64,000 nt of DNA from Aliivibrio fischeri (GCA_038993745.2 CP160629.1:2852001-2916000); one strand, 5' to 3'. Shown: positions 1-21,612, numbered from the stretch's first letter. Numbers and translations are program-made. Notes: generated from the letters alone by a model not told the origin.

Positions 1-205
1 ATCAATGCCGCAGCCAGTAAAAGAACTTGGTAGTGATGTTGAACAAAAAGTTCGTCAAGTTATTCAAGGACAGTTAAATAAACTTGATGTTGTTAGCAGA
101 GAAGAGTTTGATGTCCAAACACAAGTTCTTTTACGTACTCGCCAAAAGCTAACAGCGATGGAACAAAAACTTGCTGAACTAGAAGAGAAACTTTCGGAAA
201 AATAA
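1..205 (+). CDS. ubiK: UbiK (YqiC family) ubiquinone biosynthesis accessory factor, 5' end cut by the window
   Basis: This is the 3' part of a small coiled-coil protein. The reading frame is open from base 2 and ends with TAA at 203-205. The visible 67 residues contain the [16 protein letters not shown] block typical of the BMFP/YqiC family, followed by a short acidic and lysine-rich coiled-coil tail. The E. coli protein is about 96 residues, so roughly 25-30 N-terminal residues lie outside the window; the first ATG seen at 5 is internal. In the family UbiK assists the aerobic ubiquinone biosynthesis complex (with UbiJ) and binds lipid; this role is from family knowledge, not visible here. 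It converges on ilvC, with a shared bidirectional terminator between them. Confidence 0.88.
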   Translation, partial: SMPQPVKELGSDVEQKVRQVIQGQLNKLDVVSREEFDVQTQVLLRTRQKLTAMEQKLAELEEKLSEK

Positions 206-286
206 AACAATAACCAACAATACAATCTGAAGTATCCAGTTTTGAGCTGATTATTGTATGTTATTAATTTATCCAGATTACAATAA

Positions 287-320
287 AAAAGGCTTGGTCA
301 TAAACCAAGCCTTTTTATTT
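287..320. terminator. Bidirectional rho-independent terminator between ubiK and ilvC
   Basis: The stem aaggcttggt/accaagcctt has a 5-base loop, with T-rich sequence on the right and A-rich sequence on the left. It can therefore end transcription of ubiK (+) and of ilvC (-). Confidence 0.85.
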
Positions 321-334
321 AATTTGTAATTAAA

Positions 335-1819
335 TTAGCCACCAACAGCAATTCGCTTCATATCGCTCATGTAGCTACGTAGTTCTTCACCAATATATTC
401 AACTGGATGATTACGAATCGCATCATTAACAGCGATTAGCGTTGCATTATCCACTTGATTTGATGCCTCACCTAATCCTCGGCCAATAACATCTGTTTCA
501 ACAGAAGGCATGAATTTCTCACGAAGAAGTGGCGTTGCTACATTTGCAAATAGGTAGTTACCATATTCAGCAGTATCAGAAATAACTACGTTCATTTCAT
601 ACAAACGCTTACGTGCTACAGTGTTAGCAATCAGTGGTAATTCGTGCAGCGACTCATAGTAAGCTGATTCATCGATAATGCCTGATGCAGTCATAGCTTC
701 AAATGCTAATTCAACGCCGGCACGAACCATTGCAACGAGTAAAATACCGTTATCAAAGTATTCTTGTTCAGAGATCTCTACATCAGACTCAGGGTAGTTT
801 TCAAACGCAGTTTGACCTGTTTCTTCACGCCAGCCAAATAGATTAACATCATCATTAGCCCAATCAGCCATCATTGTACGAGAAAACTCACCAGAAATAA
901 TATCGTCCATATGCTTATTATAAAGTGGACGCATTAGCTCTTTAAGTTCTTCTGAAAGCTCAAAAGCTTTTACTTTAGCTGGGTTTGAAAGGCGATCCAT
1001 CATATGCGTAACACCGCCAAACTTTAGGGCTTCAGTAATTGTTTCCCAACCGTACTGTAGAAGTTTACCTGCATAACTAGGCTCAATACCGTCAGCAATC
1101 ATCTTTTCGTAAGATACAATAGAACCAGCTTGTAGCATGCCACAAAGAATCGTTTGCTCACCCATAAGGTCAGATTTAACTTCAGCGACAAAAGAAGACT
1201 CTAGACAACCCGCACGGTGACCACCTGTGCCAGCAGCCCAAGCCTTAGCAATATCCCAACCTTCACCTTTAGGATCATTTTCTGGGTGAACAGCAATTAG
1301 AGTTGGAACCCCAAAACCACGTTTATATTCTTCACGAACTTCTGTTCCTGGACACTTAGGAGCAACCATAACAACCGTCAAATCTTTACGGATTTGCATC
1401 CCTTCTTCAACAACATTAAAACCATGTGAATAGCCTAAAGCTGCCCCCTCTTTCATTAGAGGCATAACAGTTTCAACTACATTAGTATGTTGTTTATCAG
1501 GAGTAAGATTAATAACTAGGTCAGCTTGAGGAATCAGAGTTTCATAGCTAGCTACTTCAAAACCATTTTCTTTTGCATTTTTATAAGATTGTCGTTGTTC
1601 ATCAATAGCGGCTTGACGTAGTGCATAAGCAACATCTAAGCCTGAATCACGCATATTAAGGCCTTGGTTTAAGCCTTGAGCACCACAACCAACAATAACC
1701 ACTTTTTTACCTTTAAGGTAATCAGCTTCTGTTGCAAATTCTTCACGATCCATAAAGCGACAACGACCTAGTTGATCTAATTGTTCACGTAAATTTAGCG
1801 TATTAAAGTAGTTAGACAT
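335..1819 (-). CDS. ilvC: Ketol-acid reductoisomerase (class II)
   Basis: This encodes the 494-residue NADPH- and Mg-dependent acetohydroxyacid isomeroreductase, the second common step of isoleucine and valine synthesis in the cytoplasm. The protein opens [13 protein letters not shown] and carries the nucleotide-binding GCGAQG loop at residues 44-49. It then has the long duplicated C-terminal knotted domain ([26 protein letters not shown]) that distinguishes the class II enzyme of enterobacteria and vibrios. The open frame extends 40 codons further upstream. I place the start at the ATG at 1817-1819 because it matches the family N-terminus and has an upstream ACGGAG ribosome site. The gene is divergent from ilvY, the arrangement in which IlvY activates ilvC when acetolactate accumulates. 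The other ilv genes lie 52 kb away. Confidence 0.97.
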   Translation of the reverse strand: MSNYFNTLNLREQLDQLGRCRFMDREEFATEADYLKGKKVVIVGCGAQGLNQGLNMRDSGLDVAYALRQAAIDEQRQSYKNAKENGFEVASYETLIPQADLVINLTPDKQHTNVVETVMPLMKEGAALGYSHGFNVVEEGMQIRKDLTVVMVAPKCPGTEVREEYKRGFGVPTLIAVHPENDPKGEGWDIAKAWAAGTGGHRAGCLESSFVAEVKSDLMGEQTILCGMLQAGSIVSYEKMIADGIEPSYAGKLLQYGWETITEALKFGGVTHMMDRLSNPAKVKAFELSEELKELMRPLYNKHMDDIISGEFSRTMMADWANDDVNLFGWREETGQTAFENYPESDVEISEQEYFDNGILLVAMVRAGVELAFEAMTASGIIDESAYYESLHELPLIANTVARKRLYEMNVVISDTAEYGNYLFANVATPLLREKFMPSVETDVIGRGLGEASNQVDNATLIAVNDAIRNHPVEYIGEELRSYMSDMKRIAVGG

Positions 1820-1875
1820 GATAAAACTCCGTAAATATCGTTTAATCCATTGGGATGATTCTGTGTATGAATTTG

Positions 1876-1933
1876 ATAATAACGAAAGATTAACATTGTA
1901 AAAAGTGATATATTGGCAACACATGATTGCAAT
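1876..1933 (-). promoter_or_regulatory. Probable ilvC promoter with IlvY operator in the ilvC-ilvY intergenic region
   Basis: On the minus strand TATTAT (1876-1881) and TTTACA (1897-1902) lie 15 bases apart. That is a poor spacing, as expected for an activator-dependent promoter. Just upstream of the -35, at 1911-1933, are TTGGCAA and the perfect 8-base palindrome ATTGCAAT (1926-1933), a reasonable LysR-type (IlvY) binding site. Elements are by eye; no footprint data. Confidence 0.4.
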
Positions 1934-1945
1934 AAACACAACATT

Positions 1946-2830
1946 ATGAATATAAAATTACTACAAACGTTTTTGCATTTATGCGAAAGCCATAGTTTCA
2001 CACATACGTCTAAGGCTATGCACTTAAGTCCATCAGCTTTAAGCCGACAAATACAAAAATTAGAAGACGACATCGGTCATCCACTGTTTATTAGAGATAA
2101 CCGAAGCGTCGAATTAACCAGTGCAGCAAAGCAACTAATACCTATTGCACTGAATATATGCTCCGAATGGAGTGGGTATAAAGCCAGTTCGAACGTTGTA
2201 AATAATGCCTTAAAAGGGCAATTAAAATTATTTTGTTCCGTCACTGCAAGCTACAGCCACCTTCCTCAATTATTAAATGACTTTAAAGTTAATTACCCAC
2301 ATATAGATATTAAATTATCTACGGGCGATCCTGCTCAAGCGATAGAAAAGATCGAATCTTCTGAAGTAGATATCGCTATTTCAGCAGTACCAGAAAAACC
2401 TTCAAATAAACTGGCTTTTGAAATTATTAGTGAGATTCCACTTTCAATTATTGCTCCCTTAGGTAACAACCAATTTATTAGTGAAATAAACAAAGAGAAT
2501 AGTAATTGGGAGTTACTCCCTTTTATACTGCCCGAATCAGGTACTGCTAGAAATCGAGCTAATCAATGGTTTAAAGAACAAGGAATAAAACCAACTATCT
2601 ATGCTCAAGTTTCAGGTCATGAAGCAATTGTGAGCATGGTTGCATTAGGATGTGGGATAGGAATAGCACCAGATGTTGTGATAAACAACAGCCCAGTGAA
2701 AGATAAAGTACAACGGTTAAATACATTACCAATTGCGCCATTTAAACTAGGTTTATGCTGTAAAAAATCAAAGTTAAATGATTCTGTTATTCAGGCGCTT
2801 TGGCAAGTTGCTGAAAATACTTTTATTTAG
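1946..2830 (+). CDS. ilvY: LysR-family transcriptional activator IlvY
   Basis: This 294-residue LysR-type regulator has an N-terminal winged helix-turn-helix at about residues 1-60 ([24 protein letters not shown]). A substrate-binding-like effector domain follows, including [12 protein letters not shown] and [22 protein letters not shown], which are close to E. coli IlvY. The open frame starts 11 codons earlier at 1913, but the ATG at 1946 gives the family N-terminus [15 protein letters not shown]. In the family IlvY senses acetolactate or acetohydroxybutyrate and activates the divergent ilvC. The divergent position supports that assignment. The gene is followed directly by a terminator shared with the rRNA operon coming from the right. 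Confidence 0.95.
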   Translation: MNIKLLQTFLHLCESHSFTHTSKAMHLSPSALSRQIQKLEDDIGHPLFIRDNRSVELTSAAKQLIPIALNICSEWSGYKASSNVVNNALKGQLKLFCSVTASYSHLPQLLNDFKVNYPHIDIKLSTGDPAQAIEKIESSEVDIAISAVPEKPSNKLAFEIISEIPLSIIAPLGNNQFISEINKENSNWELLPFILPESGTARNRANQWFKEQGIKPTIYAQVSGHEAIVSMVALGCGIGIAPDVVINNSPVKDKVQRLNTLPIAPFKLGLCCKKSKLNDSVIQALWQVAENTFI

Positions 2831-2840
2831 TTCTGAAACG

Positions 2841-2871
2841 AAAAAAGGCTTCCCATAGGGAAGCCTTTTAA
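2841..2871. terminator. Bidirectional terminator between ilvY and rRNA operon 1
   Basis: The stem aaaggcttccc/gggaagccttt has loop ata and A/T tracts on both sides. It ends ilvY on the plus strand and the distal 5S of operon 1 on the minus strand. Confidence 0.85.
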
Positions 2872-2876
2872 ATTTG

Positions 2877-2995
2877 AGCCTAGCGATGTCCTACTCTCAC
2901 ATGGGGAAACCCCACACTACCATCGGCGCTATTACGTTTCACTTCTGAGTTCGGCATGGGATCAGGTGGGTCCGTAACGCTATGGTCGCTAAGCA
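2877..2995 (-). rRNA. rrf: 5S ribosomal RNA, operon 1, distal copy
   Basis: A 119-base 5S gene, the second 5S of operon 1, lying beyond tRNA-Thr. It differs from all the other 5S copies by a paired change in the terminal helix (TTAGCG with CGCTAG instead of TTGGCG with CGCCAG) and by CCGTAACG versus CCATAACG. Ends are inferred from the family consensus. Confidence 0.96.
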
Positions 2996-3010
2996 AAATC
3001 TGTCAGTAAA

Positions 3011-3087
3011 TGGTGCTGATACCCAGACTTGAACTGGGGACCTCACCCTTACCAAGGGTGCGCTCTACCGGGCTGAGCTATATCAGC
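3011..3087 (-). tRNA. tRNA-Thr (GGT anticodon)
   Basis: A complete cloverleaf with acceptor GCTGATA/TATCAGC, anticodon stem CACCC/GGGTG, loop TTGGTAA (anticodon GGT), T-arm CCAG-TTCAAGT-CTGG and encoded CCA. It lies between two 5S genes, as in E. coli rrnD, but here downstream of an intrinsic terminator. Confidence 0.96.
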
Positions 3088-3110
3088 AATATTTTTACTT
3101 AATTTAATCA

Positions 3111-3142
3111 AAAAAAGCCATCCTATAGGATGGCTTCTTTTT
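3111..3142 (-). terminator. Terminator inside operon 1, between the proximal 5S and tRNA-Thr
   Basis: The perfect 20-base inverted repeat agccatccta/taggatggct (3116-3135) is followed on the minus strand by a run of seven T. It ends the standard 16S-23S-5S unit. tRNA-Thr and the second 5S lie downstream, so they depend on readthrough or an unseen promoter. Confidence 0.8.
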
Positions 3143-3149
3143 AAATTCA

Positions 3150-3268
3150 AGCCTGGCGATGTCCTACTCTCACATGGGGAAACCCCACACTACCATCGGC
3201 GCTATTACGTTTCACTTCTGAGTTCGGCATGGGATCAGGTGGGTCCATAACGCTATGGTCGCCAAGCA
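3150..3268 (-). rRNA. rrf: 5S ribosomal RNA, operon 1, proximal copy
   Basis: A 119-base 5S gene with the standard sequence of this window (TGCTTGGCGACC start, CGCCAGGCT end). It lies 93 bases downstream of 23S. Confidence 0.97.
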
Positions 3269-3361
3269 AATTCTTTAATTCGGAAAGCTTATTGTCTTCT
3301 TAATGCACATTCAATTCGTTTCTTGCAACTTTAAATCCGTTCAAAACCCCTTGGGTGTTGT

Positions 3362-6249
<2,888 letters not shown>

Positions 6250-6516
6250 ATACAACCCCAAGAGGTTTCGTATGGCATAAACAACCAAGGTTGAACTCGT
6301 CATTGCGAGTTCTGGTTTTTCGCCGGATTCAAAATACAAGAACACTTGAATGTGTTGTTCTTCGTTTTACAAAGTAAAACAAAGGATATTAAGAACTTTT
6401 AAATTTTGATTTGAATAACTCGTAAGTTATTTAAATCAGTCAGCTTTCCAAATTGTTAAAGAGCAATGTTTCTTTCGAAACCATTTTTAAAGACTCTCAA
6501 GGAGAATACTTAAAGA
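6250..6516 (-). other. 16S-23S spacer (23S-proximal part), operon 1
   Basis: A gene-free transcribed spacer. It holds a second boxA antitermination element (GCTCTTTAACAATT on the minus strand, 6451-6464) and sequence able to pair across 23S for RNase III processing. No ORF of interest. Confidence 0.7.
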
Positions 6517-6592
6517 TGGTGGGCGATACCGGGCTCGAACCAGTGACCCCCTCCTTGTAAGGGAGGTGCTCTCCCAACTGAGCTAATCGCCC
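6517..6592 (-). tRNA. tRNA-Val (TAC anticodon), operon 1 spacer
   Basis: A 76-base cloverleaf with acceptor GGGCGAT/ATCGCCC, anticodon stem CCTCC/GGAGG with loop CTTACAA, T-loop TTCGAGC and encoded CCA. Confidence 0.97.
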
Positions 6593-6623
6593 ACGAAAGT
6601 TTTAATTCCTTCGTGAGAAAGAA

Positions 6624-6699
6624 TGGTGGAGCTATGCGGGATCGAACCGCAGACCTCCTGCGTGCAAGGCAGGCGCTCTCCCAGCTGAGCTATAGCCCC
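6624..6699 (-). tRNA. tRNA-Ala (TGC anticodon), operon 1 spacer
   Basis: A 76-base cloverleaf with acceptor GGGGCTA, anticodon stem CCTGC/GCAGG with loop CTTGCAC, T-loop TTCGATC and CCA. It is the only tRNA-Ala in the window; operons 2 and 4 lack it. Confidence 0.97.
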
Positions 6700-6725
6700 A
6701 AATTTTATTTCCTTGGGAGGAAAAA

Positions 6726-6801
6726 TGGTGGGTCGTGCAGGATTCGAACCTGCGACCAATTGATTAAAAGTCAACTGCTCTACCAACTGAGCTAACGACC
6801 C
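6726..6801 (-). tRNA. tRNA-Lys (TTT anticodon), operon 1 spacer
   Basis: A 76-base cloverleaf with acceptor GGGTCGT, anticodon stem TTGAC/ATCAA region with loop containing TTT, T-loop TTCGAAT and CCA. It is 24 bases from tRNA-Ala. Confidence 0.97.
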
Positions 6802-6803
6802 AA

Positions 6804-6879
6804 TGGTATCCCGTAGGGGAGTCGAACCCCTGTTACCGCCGTGAAAGGGCGGTGTCCTAGGCCTCTAGACGAACGGGAC
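6804..6879 (-). tRNA. tRNA-Glu (TTC anticodon), operon 1 spacer
   Basis: A 76-base cloverleaf with acceptor GTCCCGT, anticodon stem CCGCC/GGCGG with loop CTTTCAC, T-loop TTCGACT and CCA. It lies two bases from tRNA-Lys and is the first tRNA after 16S. Confidence 0.97.
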
Positions 6880-6974
6880 ACTGGATATTTGAAGATGTTG
6901 GGCATCTTCATTGCTTCTTTACGTTTTTAACCTAATCAATCTGTGTGAACACTCATAAACCGTAATCTATCGTT

Positions 6975-8526
<1,552 letters not shown>

Positions 8527-8674
8527 AAGTTTTTTTGGTTTGTTTCAGCAGAAACAAAACCGACTCAATGATTAATACTGATTGTTACATAAAAGTAATT
8601 TTGTGTAGTCACTCAGTTCATTGATAATGTGTTGATTATCAATTCATAAGTGCCCACACAGATTGATTTGGTTA

Positions 8675-8688
8675 AATTGTTAAAGAGC
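8675..8688 (-). promoter_or_regulatory. Leader boxA antitermination site, operon 1
   Basis: GCTCTTTAACAATT on the minus strand, in the transcribed leader about 150 bases before 16S. It matches the rrn boxA bound by NusB/NusE. Confidence 0.75.
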
Positions 8689-8736
8689 TTGTCTTTCAAC
8701 CACTTAGCGTTTCCGCTTCGTCGTTTCAGGCTGCGT

Positions 8737-8764
8737 ATAATACGCTGTCTGATTTGAAAGTCAA
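8737..8764 (-). promoter_or_regulatory. rRNA promoter, operon 1
   Basis: TTGACT (8759-8764), a 16-base spacer and TATTAT (8737-8742) on the minus strand, preceded by A/T-rich sequence like an UP element and followed by the GC-rich ACGCAGCC discriminator. Only one promoter is evident between here and the terminator of the upstream operon. Confidence 0.75.
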
Positions 8765-8849
8765 GATAATATTTTCAACTTTTTCAATTATTTTTGAATC
8801 GTTAAAAACGTTATGTTGACTTGGCTCACAGTGACAGTCTGGGAGCGAA

Positions 8850-8880
8850 ATAAAAGCCCGTTCAACTGAACGGGCTCTCA
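8850..8880 (-). terminator. Terminator of operon 2 (after its 5S)
   Basis: The stem agcccgttca/tgaacgggct (8855-8876), followed on the minus strand by TTTTATTT, lies 15 bases past the 5S of operon 2. It insulates operon 2 from the operon 1 promoter. Confidence 0.85.
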
Positions 8881-8890
8881 TTCAAATTCA

Positions 8891-9009
8891 AGCCTGGCGA
8901 TGTCCTACTCTCACATGGGGAAACCCCACACTACCATCGGCGCTATTACGTTTCACTTCTGAGTTCGGCATGGGATCAGGTGGGTCCATAACGCTATGGT
9001 CGCCAAGCA
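8891..9009 (-). rRNA. rrf: 5S ribosomal RNA, operon 2
   Basis: A 119-base 5S gene with the standard sequence, downstream of the operon 2 23S. Confidence 0.97.
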
Positions 9010-9099
9010 AATTCTTTAATTCGGAAAGCTTAATTCTTAATGCACATTCAAATTCGTTTCTTGCAACTTCAAATCCGTTCAAAACCCCTTGGGTGTTGT

Positions 9100-11989
<2,890 letters not shown>

Positions 11990-12256
11990 ATACAACCCCA
12001 AGAGGTTTCGTATGGCATAAACAACCAAGGTTGAACTCGTCATTGCGAGTTCTGGTTTTTCGCCGGATTCAAAATACAAGAACACTTGAATGTGTTGTTC
12101 TTCGTTTTACAAAGTAAAACAAAGGATATTAAGAACTTTTAAATTTTGATTTGAATAACTCGTAAGTTATTTAAATCAGTCAGCTTTCCAAATTGTTAAA
12201 GAGCAATGTTTCTTTCGAAACCATTTTTAAAGACTCTCAAGGAGAATACTTAAAGA
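11990..12256 (-). other. 16S-23S spacer (23S-proximal part), operon 2
   Basis: A gene-free spacer identical to that of operon 1, with boxA at 12191-12204. Confidence 0.7.
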
Positions 12257-12332
12257 TGGTGGGCGATACCGGGCTCGAACCAGTGACCCCCTCCTTGTAA
12301 GGGAGGTGCTCTCCCAACTGAGCTAATCGCCC
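12257..12332 (-). tRNA. tRNA-Val (TAC anticodon), operon 2 spacer
   Basis: A 76-base copy identical to the operon 1 gene. Confidence 0.96.
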
Positions 12333-12363
12333 ACGAAAGTTTTAATTCCTTCGTGAGAAAGAA

Positions 12364-12437
12364 TGGTGGGTCGTGCAGGATTCGAACCTGCGACCAATTG
12401 ATTAAGTCAACTGCTCTACCAACTGAGCTAACGACCC
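12364..12437 (-). tRNA. tRNA-Lys, operon 2, with 2-base deletion in the anticodon loop
   Basis: Same gene as in operons 1 and 4 but 74 bases long. The anticodon-loop run TTTT is reduced to TT (near 12403-12405), which would destroy the UUU anticodon. If real, this copy is dead. The intact counterpart in the repeated unit (25023-25098) favours a sequence error. Confidence 0.8.
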
Positions 12438-12439
12438 AA

Positions 12440-12514
12440 TGGTATCCCGTAGGGGAGTCGAACCCCTGTTACCGCCGTGAAAGGGCGGTGTCCTAGGCTC
12501 TAGACGAACGGGAC
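12440..12514 (-). tRNA. tRNA-Glu, operon 2, with 1-base deletion in the D-arm
   Basis: Same gene as in operons 1 and 4 but 75 bases long. AGAGGCCTAG is shortened to AGAGCCTAG (near 12497-12500). The anticodon TTC is unaffected. The intact counterpart is 25101-25176. Confidence 0.8.
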
Positions 12515-12605
12515 ACTGGATATTTGAAGATGTCATCTTCATTGCTTCTTTACGTTTTTAACCTAATCAATCTGTGTGAACACTCATAAACCGTAATCTA
12601 TCGTT

Positions 12606-14157
<1,552 letters not shown>

Positions 14158-14305
14158 AAGTTTTTTTGGTTTGTTTCAGCAGAAACAAAACCGACTCAAT
14201 GATTAATACTGATTGTTACATAAAAGTAATTTTGTGTAGTCACTCAGTTCATTGATAATGTGTTGATTATCAATTCATAAGTGCCCACACAGATTGATTT
14301 GGTTA

Positions 14306-14319
14306 AATTGTTAAAGAGC
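14306..14319 (-). promoter_or_regulatory. Leader boxA, operon 2
   Basis: GCTCTTTAACAATT on the minus strand, in the same position as in operon 1. Confidence 0.75.
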
Positions 14320-14367
14320 TTGTCTTTCAACCACTTAGCGTTTCCGCTTCGTCGTTTCAGGCTGCGT

Positions 14368-14395
14368 ATAATACGCTGTCTGATTTGAAAGTCAA
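14368..14395 (-). promoter_or_regulatory. rRNA promoter, operon 2
   Basis: TTGACT (14390-14395), 16 bases, TATTAT (14368-14373). Same sequence as the operon 1 promoter. Confidence 0.75.
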
Positions 14396-14480
14396 GATAA
14401 TATTTTCAACTTTTTCAATTATTTTTGAATCGTTAAAAACGTTATGTTGACTTGGCTCACAGTGACAGTCTGGGAGCGAA

Positions 14481-14512
14481 ATAAAAGCCCGTTCAACTGA
14501 ACGGGCTCTTAT
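14481..14512 (-). terminator. Terminator of operon 3
   Basis: Inverted repeat agcccgttca/tgaacgggct at 14486-14507 with a T-rich 3' side on the minus strand, just past the operon 3 5S. Confidence 0.85.
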
Positions 14513-14521
14513 TCAAATTCA

Positions 14522-14640
14522 AGCCTGGCGATGTCCTACTCTCACATGGGGAAACCCCACACTACCATCGGCGCTATTACGTTTCACTTCTGAGTTCGGC
14601 ATGGGATCAGGTGGGTCCATAACGCTATGGTCGCCAAGCA
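14522..14640 (-). rRNA. rrf: 5S ribosomal RNA, operon 3
   Basis: A 119-base 5S gene with the standard sequence. Confidence 0.97.
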
Positions 14641-14733
14641 AATTCTTTAATTCGGAAAGCTTATTGTCTTCTTAATGCACATTCAATTCGTTTCTTGCAA
14701 CTTTAAATCCGTTCAAAACCCCTTGGGTGTTGT

Positions 14734-17623
<2,890 letters not shown>

Positions 17624-17947
17624 ATACAACCCCAAGAGGTTTCGTATGGCATAAACAACCAAGGTTGAACTCGTCATTGCGAGTTCTGGTTTTTCGCCGG
17701 ATTCAAAATACAAGAACACTTGAATGTGTTGTTCTTCGTTTTACAAAGTAAAACAAAGGATATTAAGAACTTTTAAATTTTGATTTGAATAACTCGTAAG
17801 TTATTTAAATCAGTCAGCTTTCCAAATTGTTAAAGAGCTTAAAGCAAAAGCTTTAATCAATAATAAAGATTATTAATTAAAACTCTTTATCTTTAATTTA
17901 AAACCTAATTAATCTGTGTGAACACTCATAAACCGTAATCTATCGTT
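17624..17947 (-). other. 16S-23S spacer without tRNA genes, operon 3
   Basis: A 324-base spacer with no tRNA. It shares the 23S-proximal half and boxA (17825-17838) with the other operons. It then switches to an AT-rich segment containing the inverted repeat aaagcaaaagcttt in place of the tRNA cluster. Confidence 0.8.
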
Positions 17948-19498
<1,551 letters not shown>

Positions 19499-19662
19499 AA
19501 GTTTTTTGGTTTGTTTCAGCAGAAACAAAACCGACTCAATGATTAATACTGATTGTTACATAAAAGTAATTTTGTGTAGTCACTCAGTTCATTGATTAGT
19601 TATTTGCTTTCGCAAATAATGATTATCAACTCACAAGTGCCCACACAGATTAATAGGTTTCT

Positions 19663-19676
19663 AATTTTTAAAGAGC
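19663..19676 (-). promoter_or_regulatory. Leader boxA variant, operon 3
   Basis: GCTCTTTAAAAATT on the minus strand, one base different from the boxA of operons 1, 2 and 4. A nearby inverted repeat ttatttgc/gcaaataa (about 19601-19619) is specific to this leader type. Confidence 0.6.
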
Positions 19677-19725
19677 TTTTCTTCTACTTTCAAAGCGTTT
19701 CCGCTTTTCTGTGAAGAGGACGGTC

Positions 19726-19753
19726 ATTTTATCGATTTAAGTTTCAGTGTCAA
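19726..19753 (-). promoter_or_regulatory. rRNA P2 promoter, operon 3
   Basis: TTGACA (19748-19753), 16 bases, TAAAAT (19726-19731) on the minus strand, in the P2 position of a two-promoter rrn leader. Confidence 0.7.
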
Positions 19754-19842
19754 GCACTTATTTGAAACTAAATTTTTAATTGCCGTTCTGACCTTGGTTG
19801 CTAACCCCTTATGGGATGGGCTCTCCGTGTCAGTGAGGTCGC

Positions 19843-19870
19843 ATTATAGAGAGTTAGATCACATTAGCAA
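19843..19870 (-). promoter_or_regulatory. rRNA P1 promoter, operon 3
   Basis: TTGCTA (19865-19870), 16 bases, TATAAT (19843-19848), followed by GCGACCTCACTGACACGG. This closely resembles E. coli rrn P1 core and discriminator sequence. A very A/T-rich UP-like tract lies upstream (19875-19910). Confidence 0.8.
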
Positions 19871-19992
19871 GCCCTTTTTTCAAAAAAAATCGTTTTTTTG
19901 TTTTTATGGTTAAAGTCCATACAAATCGGTGCTAAATTATCTTTTATAATGCATATTATTAACACTAAATTATCATTTTTGAGGTTTATTCT

Positions 19993-20536
19993 ATGATTTC
20001 TTCATTACGACGCTATAAATCAAACTTTCCTTCAATCGGCTCTAATACTTATATAGATACCTCTTCTGTATTAATTGGAGAAATTACTATTGGCCAAGAC
20101 TCTAGTGTTTGGCCTTTGGTTGTTGCTCGAGGTGATGTAAATAGTATTTCTATTGGCGATAGAACAAATATTCAAGATGGTTCAGTTTTGCATGTTACCA
20201 TAAAAACCTGAGAACCCAAAAGGTGCACCTTTAGTTATTGGCAATGATGTCACGATTGGTCACAAAGTTATGCTGCATGGTTGCGTAATTGAAGACCGAG
20301 TTCTTGTTGGAATGGGAAGCATTATTCTAGACAACGCTTATATTGAAGCTGATGTAATGATTGGTGCTGGTTCTCTTGTTCCACCAAACAAGCGTCTTGA
20401 AAGTGGCTACCTTTATATAGGTAGCCCTGTAAAACAAGTTCGCCCTCTATCTATAGAGGAAATTGCATTACTTAAAAAATCTGCATTAAATTACGTTAAT
20501 TTTAAGAATGACTATATAGAAGAAGAAATTAATTAA
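19993..20536 (+). pseudogene. yrdA: yrdA copy 1 (gamma-class carbonic anhydrase-like), two single-base deletions
   Basis: This matches the intact gene at 32659-33204 except for two missing C residues near 20200 and 20208 (ttaccataaaaacctg instead of ttacccataaaaaccctg). They shift the frame after about residue 68 and split the ORF into 72- and 88-codon pieces. There are no substitutions. This is either an artefactual copy at a contig end or a very recent duplicate. Confidence 0.85.
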
Positions 20537-20793
20537 TTTCAATCTCTCCTGAAGCATTGAATTCTTCATCTTCAATCAATGCTTCAGCTTTCTCTTCTAT
20601 ATCAAAGCGTAACTGGTTAAAAACCTCATTCGCTTTATCATGATGGCAAATAGATTCACCACTTTCTTTCTTCAAGCCATGAGAATGAAACTGAACAATT
20701 AATTAAGCTTCCCATTTGTTGTGCTGAAAAACGCACACACTTCTTTTCTAGCTCTACGGTTAAATCGTCTGAAAAGAGAATCGACTGATTCAT
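20529..20793 (-). pseudogene. yrdB: yrdB copy 1 (DUF1488), one-base insertion
   Basis: This matches the intact gene at 33197-33460, with one inserted T in the repetitive ctttctttcttc (near 20667). The insertion breaks the frame. The convergent 8-base overlap with yrdA is preserved. Confidence 0.82.
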
Positions 20794-21612
20794 TACATAC
20801 CTTCTAAGTTCTTTCGTAATTCACGCAAAATTTGTTTACTACCTGGACGTAACCCTCTCCATACAGTAAAGCTTTCTGCAGCCTGACCGACTAGCATTCC
20901 TAATCCATCATAAGCTTGGTAAGCATCATTTTCTAATGCCCATTGATTAAAGATGGTTTTACCAGAGCCATACATCATGTCATAGCTAATCGCACCACCT
21001 GAGAATATGACAGGATCTATTTGAGGAAGCTCCCCAGATAAACTTGCTGATGTTGAATTGATAATGACATCAAACCCTTTATTAATATCACTCATCTTTT
21101 TTGCTTCTATCCTTCCATAAGGAGAAAACAGTTTCCGCAAGTTGTTTTGCTTTTTCATAAGTTCGATTAACAAGAGTAATAGAAGCGGGATTTTGTTTTA
21201 ACAAAGGAAGAATAACGCCACGAGCTGCGCCACCAGCACAATTAATAAAATATGTTTATCTTCTAAAGGTACTTGGTACTGCAATAAGTCTTGAACTAAC
21301 CCTTCGCCATCGGTGTTATCACCTAAAATAATGCCATCATCCAATTTTTTAAGTGTATTTACCGCCCCTGCGAGTTTTGCTCTTTCTGTTAATTGATAGC
21401 AAACTGAAACGCTTCCTCTTTAAAAGGGACCGTTACATTACAGCCTTTTCCTTGTTGAGAAAAAACGTTGTTACTGACTCAACAAAACCGTTTATTGGTG
21501 CTTCAATTGCTGAATATTCTAAATCCTGCATTGTTTGACGAGCAAATAAGGTATGAATAAAAGGTGATTTGCTGTGTTTAATCGGATTACCAAAAACGGC
21601 ATACTTGTCCAT
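20793..21612 (-). pseudogene. aroE: aroE copy 1 (shikimate dehydrogenase), several frameshifts
   Basis: This is a copy of 33460-34281 with four one-base indels: an extra T near 21132, a missing C near 21239, a missing T near 21398 and a missing A near 21466. Each disrupts the frame. No start-codon or substitution damage is evident. Confidence 0.85.

Noticed and set aside
1795..2073. 92-codon minus-strand frame across the ilvC-ilvY region
   Set aside because: It overlaps the start of ilvY and the ilvC promoter region and has no family resemblance.
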